Shown here: positions 10,284-21,640 of the stretch, one piece after another
How positions within the stretch are numbered: position 1 is the first letter of the stretch
Layout of the letters: every line of letters starts with the position of its first letter
From: Heliocidaris tuberculata
Lineage: Eukaryota; Echinodermata; Echinoidea; Camarodonta; Echinometridae
DNA length: 64,000 bases
Direction of reading: 5' to 3'
Assembly (NCBI GenBank): GCA_025618425.1
Contig: CM046851.1
Span: forward strand, 849,967-913,966
Position numbers and translations under genes: made by a program
The notes under the pieces: model-generated
What the model saw: only the letters and a program-made list of their open reading frames with translations
Told to the model about the DNA's origin: nothing
The model's database searches: none

Positions 10284-11261
10284 TCAGGTCTGTTAAGCCC
10301 ATATTTTTGATTTTGGGGGACAGAGTTTACAAAAGCACCAAACTTTGCATACTTACTTGTTAGGACAATAGCTTCATATTTCCCCCAGGACCCATCGAAT
10401 TAAACCACATCTTCATGCAAAATTAGGCTAATTTATGCAAATAACATGTATTAAATCAATACTTCATTGACAATGTAAAAATCAGAGAGCTTGAAAATGT
10501 ACCAAACTTTAGATATGCATCTGCTGTGGCGACAGCTTTATTTTTTAATACAAGACTCATTGAATCAAATCTCATCTTCATGCAAAATTATGCTAATTTA
10601 TGCAAATGACTGCAATATATCAATACTCTGTATCTGTACAGTGTAAAAATCAAAGTGCATGAAAATGTACCAAACTTTCCATATATATTTGTTGAGCCTA
10701 TAGGTTTATTTCTTTCCACAGAACCCACTTAGTTAACTCTCTTTTTCATGCAAATTTATGTAAATTTATACAGCGTTAATGCCGTTCATATTGTACATAT
10801 TGAATTTTCTGTACCAAACTTTCCTTATGTACTGGCAATGCAAATAGATTCACCTTTGGCACAGGACTAAACAAATTAAATTCTAGAATATTTGTGTGGT
10901 CTCCAGAATACGAAAAGTTAAATTGATCTAGTTAAGACCCTATTCAAATTGTAAATTTTCATTCCGTCCAATGTTGGTCTATCACCATTTGTCCAATAAT
11001 TATATTTTCCAGACTCCAGGGGGAATAGGTCAAAACTACAAAGCTTCTGTGTCCAGATCAATAAAACCAAAACACCATAGGTGGTCAAATAGAATTAAAT
11101 TTTTGAAAAGAGTGGAATAACCTACAATTATAGGTCTCCTTCAGACAAAGAACAGACAGTACAAAATTGACATATTGATACACATGTAGTTTGCTTCACG
11201 GTTTACTTCTATGATTTTATGCCTAAATCAGCATAATTAGCATAAAATGCCAATATCTTAA
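10284..11261. repeat. Repeat family X, copy B
   Basis: A second copy of the repeat at 5250-7430, in the same orientation. It shares CAGAGTTTACAAAAGCACCA and the tandem monomers of about 165 bases with TTATGCTAATTTATGCAAAT. It lacks the 0.74 kb insertion of copy A and is interrupted at its right side by a LINE. Its tail resumes at 14702-14758. Confidence 0.65.
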
Positions 11262-12962
11262 CATATACAATTACTTCTCTTTATCTCTTATGATACTGCA
11301 TGTCCTACAGAACCTCTTGTATATGGGTTTACTCGTGTACTGTCTAGCCCTCCTTCGTTTACATATGCTCATGTAAAATATGTTGGAAAGAAAATATTAT
11401 ATCATCAGGCTAGTTCATGTACTGCTACATTTCAAGTAAAGTTAACTGAATGTGGGGATGTACATCCCAATCCAGGTCCACAGACCAATGCTTATAATTC
11501 ATTGGATAATCTTGGGAGTATTCAAAGTCAAGATGTTGTAATTTCAAATAGAATTCAGTATGATGTAGATACGCTTTTAAGTTTTAAATCTCAACGGTTT
11601 AGAGTAACTCCAGTAGTTTGGTTAACGCTTCGCAATTTAGGTATTTGCAAGGGTCGCATCAAACGGGGTCGTAAAGGTGGTCGATGTCGGCGGCGTCTTC
11701 TTCAGGAGCAGTCAAGTTCACCAGAGCAGAATGGTGGCCATATAAGATTTGCCTTGTGGAATGCACGGTCTTTGAACAACAAAATACAAATGTTATCAGA
11801 TTTCATTATTGGTGATAACATTGATATCGCTGCAGTGACAGAGACATGGCTAACTGGAGACGACCGCGACAACTACCCCATCGCTCAGCTCACATCTGTT
11901 CTGAGAGATCATGACTGGCATCACAAGCCCCGAATGCATCGTGTCGGCGGTGGTGTAGGAATATGGATTCGAAAGTCCTTTCGCGTCAATGTGTATGATA
12001 CGACTTCCAACTTCAGTTCCTTTGAACATCTAGATATACTTTTAACTTCACACAAGCAAGTTCCAACACGCCTTATTGTCATATATCGTCCTCAGCGCAC
12101 AGCTACAGGAGACTCAACTGAGCAGTTTTTTCTCCGTGAGTTCTCCCCCTTCATGGAACATCTTACCTCATTGCCTCATCAGTTATTAATGGTTGGTGAC
12201 TTTAACTATCATGTTAACGCTGTCACTGATATCAACTCCAGGAATTTCTCATCTGTACTAACAGCATTTAACTTGCAACAGCATGTGTCGTTCCCAACGC
12301 ACAGAGCTGGTCATACACTTGACGTCATCTTGACCAGAGCCTCGGACAGTTTCGTCAGTGATCTAAGCTCAACGTCTTATCTCCTATCGGATCATGTTGC
12401 TATCTCATGCAGCTTGGACATTCGAAAGCCTCCACCATTGAAATTGGAGATAAAGTCTAGGAAGATCCACAACATCGACATTAAAGCTTTTTCCAGTGAC
12501 ATCCTCGAGTCAGATCTGTACTCTTCTCCAAGCCCAGACCAAAATGAGCGAGTAGACCAGTTTAACATTCTATCCTCGCTTTTAAATGAGCATGCTCCGG
12601 AAGTCACTAGAACTGTTAGATATCGCCCAGACTCACCATGGTTCACAGATGAACTTAGAGAATTGAAGCAAAAACTTCGTGTTCTGGAACGGAAAGCTTT
12701 TTCTCGGTGTGGTCTTGAAATTGATCGGCAGATCTATATGAAAGCGTCCCATCATTATAACAATCAACTCACTTCTGCCAAACGGACTTACCATCGTAAT
12801 CAGCTGAAAGACTGCTCTTCGAGAGAGCTCTTCAGGAAGGTTGAACACCTGTTACGGCCCCAGTCATCTAAAACCTTTCCAAATAATGTCAATTTTGAAA
12901 TATCTCTGTCAGAGCGTTTCTTGAGATACTTTGCTGAGAAATTTCAGTTGATCAGTGGCTGA
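11262..12962 (+). pseudogene. LINE ORF2, N-terminal part: 2A-like motif and APE endonuclease
   Basis: The frame is open from 11262 (just after TAA) to TGA at 12960, but has no ATG before the conserved part; an upstream start has probably decayed. A basic stretch (GRIKRGRKGGRCRRR) precedes the endonuclease. Endonuclease landmarks are FALWNARSLNNKIQML, AAVTETWLTGDD (catalytic Glu), LLMVGDFNYHVN (Asp/Asn) and YLLSDHVAISCSL (catalytic SDH). All the landmark residues are present, so decay lies mainly downstream. The RT portion continues in the +1 frame from 12955, a single frameshift. Confidence 0.82.
11451..11480 (+). other. 2A-like motif CGDVHPNPGP
   Basis: Codons TGT-GGG-GAT-GTA-CAT-CCC-AAT-CCA-GGT-CCA are in frame with the endonuclease. 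2A peptides end in D(V/I)ExNPGP and cause ribosome skipping between the last Gly and Pro. Such peptides are known at the N-terminus of APE-type LINEs, including sea urchin ones. Here His replaces the consensus Glu, so activity is uncertain. Confidence 0.7.
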
Positions 12963-14553
12963 TAACAGTAGGAAATTTTCTGAGGAACCTGCAACCTCAT
13001 CATTCAGCAAATTTAGGTCAGTGTCTGAAGATGAGGTTGTCAGGTTCATTACTACTTCTTCTTCCACAACATGTGAACTTGACCCGGTCCCAACTTCATT
13101 TATGAAGAAGATGCTAGTGGAACTATTACCATTTATGACACAGGTCATTAATGATTCTTTCATGACTGGTTCTTTCCCAGAAAGTTTTAAGCATGCACAT
13201 ATTATACCTAGACCGAAGGGTTCAGCTACTGATGTTGAAGATTTAAAAAGTTATCGTCCGATTGCAAACTTGAGTTTTTTTGGCAAACTTTTAGAAAGAA
13301 TTGCTTCTTTTCAGCTTCATCAGTATTTGAAAACATTCAGTTTATATGCAAAGTCACAATCTGGTTATCGCTCATTTCACAGCGTTGAAACTGCTCTTTT
13401 GCGAGTAACGGATGACATCCTTTTATCACTTGACAAAGGAGAAGAAGTCATCCTGGTACTGCTAGACTTTTCAAGCGCGTTCGATACCATTAAGCATATC
13501 TTGTTGCAACATTTGAGACTTCGTTTTGGAATTAGTAGTCAAGCACTTGCTTGGATAGAGTCCTATCTATCCCAGCGCACTCACACTGTAGTGATTGGAA
13601 AAGAGCGGTCATCCACAAAAACCATCTCTCAAGGGGTCCCTCAAGGGTCCGTATAAGGCCCGATCTTATTCACTCTATATACATCTCCATTAGAAAGCAT
13701 AATTGATACTCATAAGATTCATAAGATCTTTTATGCAGATGACACGCAACTGTACATTGCATTTAAGAGAAATGATATTGTTCATGTTACTGCACAAATA
13801 TCAAATTGTGTGTAATCAATCAAAGAATGGTCTCAAGTAAATGGTTTAAAGCTCAATGATACCAAGACTGAATTTCTTCATCTTTCTTCGCGCCATTGAT
13901 CAAGCAACCCAATTTAACATTGAACATAAATGGCACTCCTGTTCATGCAACTAAAACATGCAGAAATCTAGGTGTTATTTTTGACGATTTGAAAATTTTG
14001 TCTCACATAAATGTCGATCAGCATCATTTGGGTTATATAAAATTGGTAAAATTCGAAGTTTTTTAGACAAAACAACCACTGAACGATTAATTCATGCTTT
14101 CGTTATGTGCCATTTCGATTTCTGTAATAGTTTGTTTTTTGGTCTTCCATCTTCTCAAATTCAAAGACTACAACTCCTTAAAAATTCTGCAGCGCGACTT
14201 GTTACACGGACAAAGCAGCACGAGTCATTATCACCAGTCTTAAGAGATCTACATTGGTTGCCCATTAAGTCGCGTATCCAGTTCAAAATACTTTTATTAA
14301 TCTATCATTGTTTACAAAAGCTGGCTCCTTCCTATCTTACTGAATTGTTAACTCCATATAAACCAGAAAGAATGCTACGTTCCAGTGCCAAGTCTCTGCT
14401 TTGTGTTCCACAAACCATGACAAAGTCATACGGGGAAAGGTCTTTTTCATACGCAGCCACTTTTTTGTGGAACTAATTGCCAGAACAACTCAAAACTATA
14501 GGAACCTGTGACACGTTCATTAGTACCCTAAAAACATATTTTTTCACCACTTA
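12955..14553 (+). pseudogene. LINE ORF2, reverse transcriptase and C-terminal region, broken
   Basis: From 12955 the frame encodes RT blocks: LDPVPTSFMKK, ESFKHAHIIPRPKG, SYRPIANLSFFGKLLERI, FSSAFDTIKH and ISQGVPQGSV. It then meets TAA at 13654 where the family normally has Leu. The same frame continues with GPILFTLY and the catalytic YADD (13732-13743). A second stop follows near 13813, then a frameshift. About 14105-14550 encodes LKNSAARLVTRTKQHESLSP, LHWLPIKSR and RSFSYAATFLWN, with a stop inside the WNxLP block. An ancient, non-functional copy. Confidence 0.8.
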
Positions 14554-14701
14554 TGAATAGTCAGAAACATGAACCCAGTGCATTTTTTCTTTTTCTTTTC
14601 TTGTATAAACTTGTTTTCTATTCTTAAAGTGCAGAGAGACATGCAAATTTGCCTATGTGTTATGCGCTATACAAAAATGTTTAATTATTATTATTATTAT
14701 T

Positions 14702-14758
14702 ACTTATATTGGAATATGATTTTTAGATTTAGGTTTTAAACACCTCATGTTTTTGTAC
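14702..14758. repeat. Repeat family X, copy B (continuation after the LINE)
   Basis: AATATGATTTTTAGATTTAG and CACCTCATGTTTTTGTAC match 7368-7427 in copy A. Similarity stops at about 14758, where the second LINE begins. The ATG at 14747 therefore belongs to the host repeat, not to the LINE. Confidence 0.55.
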
Positions 14759-16900
14759 GAAGGTAGATATATCATATTGCAATGTGTCATTCAAGAGTTG
14801 AATGTTATTCTGTGTAACGTTTACTTTCCCACCAGGGATAAAGAAGCTCAGCAAAGACAACTTTTATGTAAAATAGTACGAGAGATAGATAAAGTAAATA
14901 TAAATAAAAGCTTAATAATAATAGGAGATTTTAATATGATAAGGAATTTCGATTTAGATTATATGGGGAATTCTTTACATAGAGTTCAAAATAGTTTTAA
15001 TGCACAAATGGATGAGTTTATGGATACATATAATCTTATAGATATTTGGAGGAAGAGAAACCCGCTTAAGAGACAATTTACATACAAACAGAAAAATCCT
15101 TTTATGCAGAGTCGTTTGGATTACTGGATCATATCCGAGTGTTTAGAGGGGTATATTGCAAGATCCGAAATTATTCCGTCTGTTGCATCAGATCATTCAT
15201 CAATTAATGTGTTTTTGTTTATGAAAAGTAAGAATAATGAAAAGAAAAAAGGACATTCATATTGGAAATTTAATAGTAGCTTATGCAATGACATTACATA
15301 TGTTAACCAAATGAAACAGGAAATAGTTCGGCTAAAAAGTGAGTTTGAATCAGAAATAAAAGACAAACGAGTGTTATGGGACTTTATTAAAATGAAAATA
15401 AGCTTTACTCAAAAATACTCTAAACAGAAAGCAAAAGTTAGGAGACAATGTATTGATACTTTAGAAAAGGAAATTCAGGAATTAGAAAGGTTATTGTTAG
15501 ACGGGAAACATGTAGATGCCCAGATTTTGGAATCGTTAGATTGTAAACGGAGAGGCTTACAGGCGCTATATGATTACGCTAACGAGGGATTAAAAATAAG
15601 GTCGAGGGCATCGTGGTATGAAAATGGGGAAAGAAATTCTCATTATTTTAATCAGCTACTAAAGTCCAATAAAAAGAAAAGCATGATACGGAGATTGTTT
15701 GTAACGGGTGAATGTATAAGTTGTGATGAGAAGGAAATTAATCAAGAAATTAAAACATTCTATAGTCAATTATATGCGAAGCCAGATATATTAGAAAAAG
15801 ATATAGATGCAGGGTTACATCTCTTTTTGAAAGATTTACCTAAGTTAAGTAGAGAATCAAAAGAGCAGTGTGAAGGAATTATTACGGAAGGGGAATGTTT
15901 AGCAGCACTTACGCAAATGAAACTTAATAAGTCACCAGGTAATGATGGCTTAACACTGGAATTTTATAATATATTTTGGCCTGCGTTAGGGGGTTTTATA
16001 GTTGTAGGATCCTTGAACGAAGCATTTTGTCATGGTGAGTTAGCTGCATCTCAGAGGCAAGCGATAATTACTTTAATTGAAAAAGAAGGGAAGGATCCAT
16101 TAATGATTAAAAATTATAGACCAATATCCTTGTTAAATTTAGATTATAAAATTCTTTCAAAAATTTTGTCAATTAGAATTAAGGAAGTTTTAGAAGAGGT
16201 AATTTTACCGGATCAAGTTGGTTACATGCAAAATAGGAATATCGGTGAAGCAATAAGGTTGATTGATGATATGTTATTTTTTACGACGCATAACAACATA
16301 CCCGGATATTTAGTAGCAGTGGATTTTGAGAAAGCAATCGACTCGGTTTCACATATGTTTTTACAAAAAGTGCTAAAAGAGTTTGGATTTGGACAATTAT
16401 TTCGCAAATGGATCAAAGTAATTTATAATAATGCTCTTAGTTGTGTTTTAAATGGGGGAAATTCAACAGGTTATTTTAGAATAGAAAGGGGAGTAAGACA
16501 AGGAGACCCAGTATCACCGTATCTGTTTATTCTATGTATTGAGGTTCTTGCACATATGATACGAAATGATAATCATGTTTTAGGTATTCGATGTGGTTCA
16601 ACTGAGGTAAAACAAATATTGTACGCAGATGATATAACACTTTTTGTTCGAAACATGGAATCGTTGAAAAGATTGGAGGTTTTGATTGAAAAATTCAAGA
16701 ATATGTCTGGTTTGAAATATAACAAAGATAAAACATACATTATGATGATAGGTCCTACTAAAGACATAAGTAGGTCGCTGCCTTTTGGAAAGGAAGTACA
16801 ACTCGTTAGAATACTCGGAGTGTATTTCAGTTTAGATGTAAATGTAAAGGAGTCTATGAACTACAAAGAGATTCTGAGTAAAATAAAAAAAAGTCCTTAA
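14759..16900 (+). pseudogene. Tx1/L1-type ORF2: partial endonuclease and reverse transcriptase
   Basis: About 710 codons open. Endonuclease part: NVILCNVYFPTRD, SLIIIGDFNMIRNFD, SRLDYWIIS and VASDHSSINVF (catalytic SDH); the first half of the domain is missing. RT part: LNKSPGNDGLTLEFYNIFW, IKNYRPISLLNLDYKI, LVAVDFEKAIDSVSHMFL, RGVRQGDPVSPYLFIL and YADD (16622-16633). The linker (residues about 175-330) is Lys/Glu-rich and likely helical. It ends at TAA near 16898. The downstream part resumes in another frame at about 16925, so a small deletion plus frameshift separates them. Confidence 0.85.
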
Positions 16901-16924
16901 CATGGTATGTAGCATCTCTCATCC

Positions 16925-18174
16925 CTGTTCCAGAATGGGTGTTTCAGTCTTTGGACAAAATGTGTTTTGAATTTTTATGGAAAGGGAAAGATAAAATTAA
17001 AAGGAGTACCTTGTTCTTAAATTATAAGAAAGGGGGGCTTAAAATGATGGATTTTCGATTATTTATCAAAGTGCAAAGGATCATGTGGGTTAAGAGACTC
17101 TTAATGGGAGATCAACGAATGAAATGGAAACAATATTTTGAATATGCAATGCACCTTTATGGAGGAAAATTTATTTTTCAATGCAATTACTTTGTTGGAA
17201 TGTTAAGGATAGATCTACCTCCATTTTATTCAGAGTTATTAGATACGTGGTTAGAAGTAGGATATTTAAGAGAGAAGTATGATGATTTTAAAGGAAAGGA
17301 ACTCCTTTTTAATAATAAGTATATAATTTTTCGTGGTTCTAGTATATTTGATCATAGCCTATTTGCAAAAGGCATATTTCGACTGGAGCACATTATTGAA
17401 AAGAATGGTAGATTAAGATCGGATGATTATTTCATCAGAAAAGGTTTGTTTACATGGAACATATCACGAATAAAATATATTTTTGGAATGATCCAAGATA
17501 GTTGGAAGAAAAAAATGGTGAGAAAAGAAGAGGAGAAAATAGGATTAGATAAGGGAGAAATCAACTTTGTATTGGGTGACAGAGTAATACCCTTAAGTGA
17601 AATCCCATCAAAAAGATTATATCTACAGTTACTTGATAACAAATCTGAAAATTCATCTGTTCTGAATAAGTTGAAAGATTCGTTTAATATACCCATTATA
17701 TGTGCAGAAAGAGCATTTACTAATTTAAGGAAATGTACTCTTAATAGCAAGCTACGAGAATTTCAATTCAAAATGTTACATAGCATTATTTATACAAACC
17801 ATCATTTGTATCGTTTTGGTGTAGTTTCAAACAATTGTTGTTCCTTTTGTAAGAAAGAAGAGGAAACATATAGTCATGTTTTTTACGAGTGTGTTCACAT
17901 TCAAAATATGTGGGAAAAGGTTAGCATTGAATTCAAGTATCCTATTTTGAAAGATTTGAACTGGGAGAAAATTTATTTAGGAAATAATATGGAAAATGTG
18001 GGGAGAGAAAATTCAGTAAATCATCTTATTCTATTAGTTAAATATATGACTTTTCAATGTAGGAAAAGAGCGACACCTCCGACCGAAAAAGAAATTAAAG
18101 CAATGATGTCAGACAATCGATTAGAAGAGAAAAAAATTGGCTTTGGAGAGAGGTACCCTCTCATTACACCTTAG
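16925..18174 (+). pseudogene. Tx1/L1-type ORF2, C-terminal region
   Basis: An open frame of about 410 codons without its own clear start; it is the continuation of the broken ORF2. It begins with LDKMCFEFLWKGKDKIKRST and KKGGLKMMDFRLFIKVQRIM, as in L1/Tx1 RT C-termini. Near its end it carries CSFCKKEEETYSHVFYEC (about 17845-17895), the C-x2-C-x7-H-x4-C knuckle of this group. It ends at TAG 18172-18174. Together with the upstream piece it covers most of ORF2. Confidence 0.8.
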
Positions 18175-18612
18175 AAAATGGGAACATTTTGATTTCCGCG
18201 ACGAAGAGATGGACATGGGGAGCTAAGCGTGCTTAATAACATCAAAATCATGAAGAAAATTCTGAACTGTAGTTTTTTAAAATCTGAGGCGGAACAACGG
18301 ACACAATGGGGGGGGGGCCTTTTCTTTTTTTTTTTTTTTTTTCTTTTTTTCTTCTCATTTTCTTCCTTTTCTATTTTAATCTTTTTATATTTTCCCCCTT
18401 TTTTTATCACAATAAAGACTTCCATATTTTGCATAATTTACTATTTAATACATGCATGTAAAATATTATGGTTACTTATTATTATTATGTAATTTGGCAC
18501 AATGATACTGCATGTGAATATATTTGTTTGTATATTTTACCTTGATTATTGCGAAAATGTTATTTTGAAAAAGGAAGTAATAAAAGATTCTTAAAAACAA
18601 AACAAAAAAAAC

Positions 18613-19858
18613 TCTCCACTTGTCATGCCTCTAAAATCACTTGTGGGGGACCAAATGAGCAGGGCTGAACAGTTAGGCATCGCATGTGGAAAGTACTTCT
18701 GTTTGCCAGCCCCGAGCTGAGTGTGTGCTTGAAGATGATGAACGAGAGATCTCAGCTGCTGCAACTGCAAGATCAACTTTGTGGATTCTTCATTGATGAA
18801 AGCCATTGTGTGACAAAATGGTAAGCCAGACAAGCTTTACAAATGACATTTGACATGTAACATAAGCTGGTTCAGAATATAATTATTTCAATATGCATGC
18901 ATAACATAAAAATGCATAGAAAGAAAAATAGATCTCAGGCCTTGTAATTCATTTTCATGAGGCAGTTGAGATAAATATGATATTGACTGATTAAAAAAAG
19001 AGGCAATGTGCAACAGCAACAAACAACAATAACAAGATAAACAGTAGGTTAAGAAATAACATGGGTACATTGCCCATGGCTTCAACTGGCACAAGACGGA
19101 CCATTTATGATTTGAGCAACAAATACTATTTCATTAATACACTCGGTGGTATGTTATGGCTCTCTTTATACCCAATATTTGCAGAATTGTTAGCTGCAGA
19201 GCTGATTTTGTACAAGTGGGGGTTTGAATGATTTTGGGGAGGGGAAAACAAATTATTTGCTCGTTATGGTTTTATCATTTAAGGTGTTTTTGGTAAGATA
19301 TTGACTAAATAGTCATTTCTTTAGTATAAATGATTTAAAATCAGATTATTTTGAAGCAAGCTTTCAAAAATAGAAGGTAGTTTATCTTATTGTTAGCATG
19401 GTATTAGTCCATGCTGACAAGTGGTGATGTCCCTCAAACATACAGAGCATAATAAAACATTTTTCGTGTGCTGTCACTATGCACATAAAATGAGAAAATA
19501 TATATTCCATTTCTCATTTTATAGTCATATTCAAGATCTGTATATTTTTATTTTTTCCTTTAATCATGAATCGTGATGTATTTTTCTTGTCCTGATTTGT
19601 ATTTATATTTATCTCCTTTTCTCCCTTTTTAGGGGAAGTGCCTCCTCAGACTTCAAGGCAATCTGCAGCTCTTATGGCAGGCTAGGTGAGATATGGGTGA
19701 AAATGAAAGCATCGATCCCAACCATTTCCATGCCCTCAACCGCCTGTAATCAGGACACAAGAAAACACATTGCAGACAGCCTAGATCTGAGGAATTTTGT
19801 GGTGGTGAAAGAATCTCCCGAAAAGCTGAACATTAAAGAGACTGTATGCCACTCTTAA
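18613..19858 (+). pseudogene. RecQ-family helicase relic (two exons)
   Basis: Exon 1 (18613-18820) begins right after the LINE A-tail. It encodes motif Ia (SPLVMPLKSLVGDQ...RAEQLGIAC) in one frame, and after a frameshift motif II (GFFIDESHCVTKW, the DEAH box with Ser for Ala). The donor is TG|GTAAGC. Exon 2 starts at 19633 after CCCTTTTTAG, restores the Trp codon and reads SSDFKAICSSYGRLGEIWVK, then ISMPSTACNQDTRKHIA in the place of the TATA motif III. Next comes VVVKESPEKLNIKETV and a stop at 19856. The order and phases match RecQ helicases. The nucleotide-binding exon is missing, perhaps displaced by the LINE. Motif decay and frameshift mark it as dead. Transposon-borne RecQ-like genes are an alternative source. 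Confidence 0.65.
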
Positions 19859-21195
19859 TCATGTGACTATGGAGCTCCTCTCCAGTGTAAGATATTACCT
19901 TCAGAGCAAATGTTGCAGGAGAATGTATCATACAACCCGAACAACACTTCATGATGTAGGTAGATAAAATTTGGTTCAGTGTTTTTTACATATGGTTTGA
20001 TTTCTTCCCTGACATGCATGGTGCTGCAAAGAAAGGAATCCTTTATTGTTGAATGTTATAAATGAAATTGAATACAGTAAGCTACACAATTTTGATTTTC
20101 TGTTTTATTGCTATTTCTCTATGTGATGAAATGGCAACTTTTTATGAATTGTAAGAATCAGGCAAAGAGGCCTATATTTGTGATATTGTTATTTATTAGT
20201 TTATGTTTTTTGGATAAAAGACCAGTCTTGATCAGCTGCTAGTAGTAAGTTAAGAGGATTTTAGAAAAAAACAACTGTATAACTGAATCGTCAACGTCTG
20301 TTTGTATCAAGGTCGGGATAAATGACTATCGACATGCGTGTTAATATGTAGAGAGAATTTCAGAGAAAACTATGCAATACTTTGAATGGAAGCTTTATGT
20401 ACTCACAATTTCAGTTTGGACAGCTAAGAGTAATACTGTGTTTGAAAAGATACTTTGAGTAATTTTATTGTTCAATAATTATATAATGCACTTATATCAC
20501 CATTAATAAGGCTCTTTATGTTCTGTCTGACAATTTTTCATAGTTTCATACATTCAACAGTAAGTGCATAGCCGTCAATGGTAATATTAATATCCTTTCA
20601 TAAGTATTCTATTTCACTGATAGGCCATGAAATTAATACTGTGCCCCCTGCCCATGAAAATGAAAGACTATTCTTTGTTGCCAGTTAGCAACAAGACACC
20701 ATAGACACCTGCACCATAGACAATTTTTTGGTTATTTTCTTTTTATACTGCTCTACAGAAGCTAATCATCATTTTGTTCATGATTGCACATTAAAACCAC
20801 TTAAGTGGCATAATTCTAAAGGAATATAAATACATTTTTAAAGAGAATGTATGAACATGGGGGGAAATGTGAGAAATTCCATTATAACACAATGTTTGGT
20901 TTCACCCTAGTATTGTAAATTCTGGCCGCATTTCAGTACATGCCTGTATTTTGTAACATTGACTTTATATATTCTCACTTCTTTTTGTTCCATGTGTGAT
21001 TAAATCATGAAATAAGATGCACAAATTTGATTTTCTATTCTCCTTTTGACATCTTGATAAGTAATACATGTACATGTATATCTGAAATGATGTGTTTATG
21101 TCTGTGCTTGGGCATGCACTGGGTATGGTTTAAAGACTAGCTTTAGTGTCATTTGCATTCAGTGATTAATAATTCACTGGCGCTAATTCGTATTT
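19859..21195. other. No recognisable feature
   Basis: AT-rich DNA with scattered stops in all frames. I see no coding motif or clear repeat structure. Confidence 0.4.
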
Positions 21196-21199
21196 TTAA

Positions 21200-21524
21200 G
21201 GAGAATGAAACCCTGGGAAAAAAACATTTTTAATGAAAAGAGAGGATAGAGAGAAATAATTTTTAAAAAGTTCCATCAAAATTGGTTAAGAAATGAGAAA
21301 GTTATGAAACTTTGAAAAGTCTCAATTTACTTTCTATGGCGATCCTCAAATTGGCAATGTTGCTTCAAAGTGACAGGTAGAGTAGGACAACTCTCCATGT
21401 GTTTTCTACACAAAATTTCATATTTTCTCCATTCTCTCTAAAAATGATGCTTGTCTTTTTGTGAACTCAACATGTTGTGTCAAATACATTTCTCCATGAT
21501 ATATCTTGAGCTGAGAAGGAGACA
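21200..21524. mobile_element. Fold-back MITE, copy 2 (half element)
   Basis: The left arm and centre match copies 1 and 3: GGAGAATGAAACCCTGGG after TTAA at 21196-21199, GCGATCCTCAAATTGGCAAT, then TGATATATCTTGAGCT. It stops abruptly at GAGACAG|GGGCGTAGATAG, where another repeat begins. The right arm is lost. Confidence 0.75.
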
Positions 21525-21640
21525 GGGGCGTAGATAGTGGGGGGATGGGGGGTATGCATCCCCCAACTTTTCAGGTGGGGGATGGTGTGTACAAACATCT
21601 CCCCCCCTAGGTTTCACCCCACCAAAAAAAAAAAAAAAAA
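21524..21640. repeat. CAGGGGCGTAG-type repeat fragment with G/C- and A-runs
   Basis: Begins CAGGGGCGTAGATAGTGGGG. It belongs to a style of terminal motif (CAG(T/G)GGCG...) that recurs at 53456, 62479 and 63231. It then contains CATCCCCC, a C-run and an A-run of about 23. Confidence 0.45.

Larger units (their letters stand above)
11262..14701 (+). mobile_element. CR1/L2-type LINE with 2A-like motif, decayed
   Basis: A non-LTR retrotransposon inserted into repeat X copy B. In order: N-terminal segment with a 2A-like motif; APE-type endonuclease (ALWNARSLNNK, TETWLT, GDFNYH, SDH); RT with SYRPIANLSFFGKLLERI, GVPQGSV and YADD; C-terminal LHWLPI block; and a 3' end GCGCTATACAAAAATG plus (ATT)n. 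It carries a frameshift near 12955, in-frame stops at 13654 and about 13813, and later frameshifts, so it cannot move by itself. Clade is assigned from domain order and tail; a tree would be needed to separate CR1, L2 and relatives. Confidence 0.85.
14759..18612 (+). mobile_element. Tx1/L1-type LINE, 5'-truncated
   Basis: A second non-LTR retrotransposon, of L1/Tx1 type. It starts inside the endonuclease domain and ends with a C/T-rich 3' UTR (a G-run and T-run at 18308-18345), AATAAAAGATTC and an A-rich tail (18594-18610). RT and endonuclease residues are well preserved, but one frame break at about 16890-16940 removes part of the thumb region. It is clearly younger than the neighbouring CR1/L2-type copy. 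Confidence 0.85.

Noticed and set aside
14747..14758. ATG at 14747 as the start of the Tx1/L1 ORF2
   Set aside because: These bases match repeat X (7409-7427), so the ATG is host sequence upstream of a 5'-truncated LINE.
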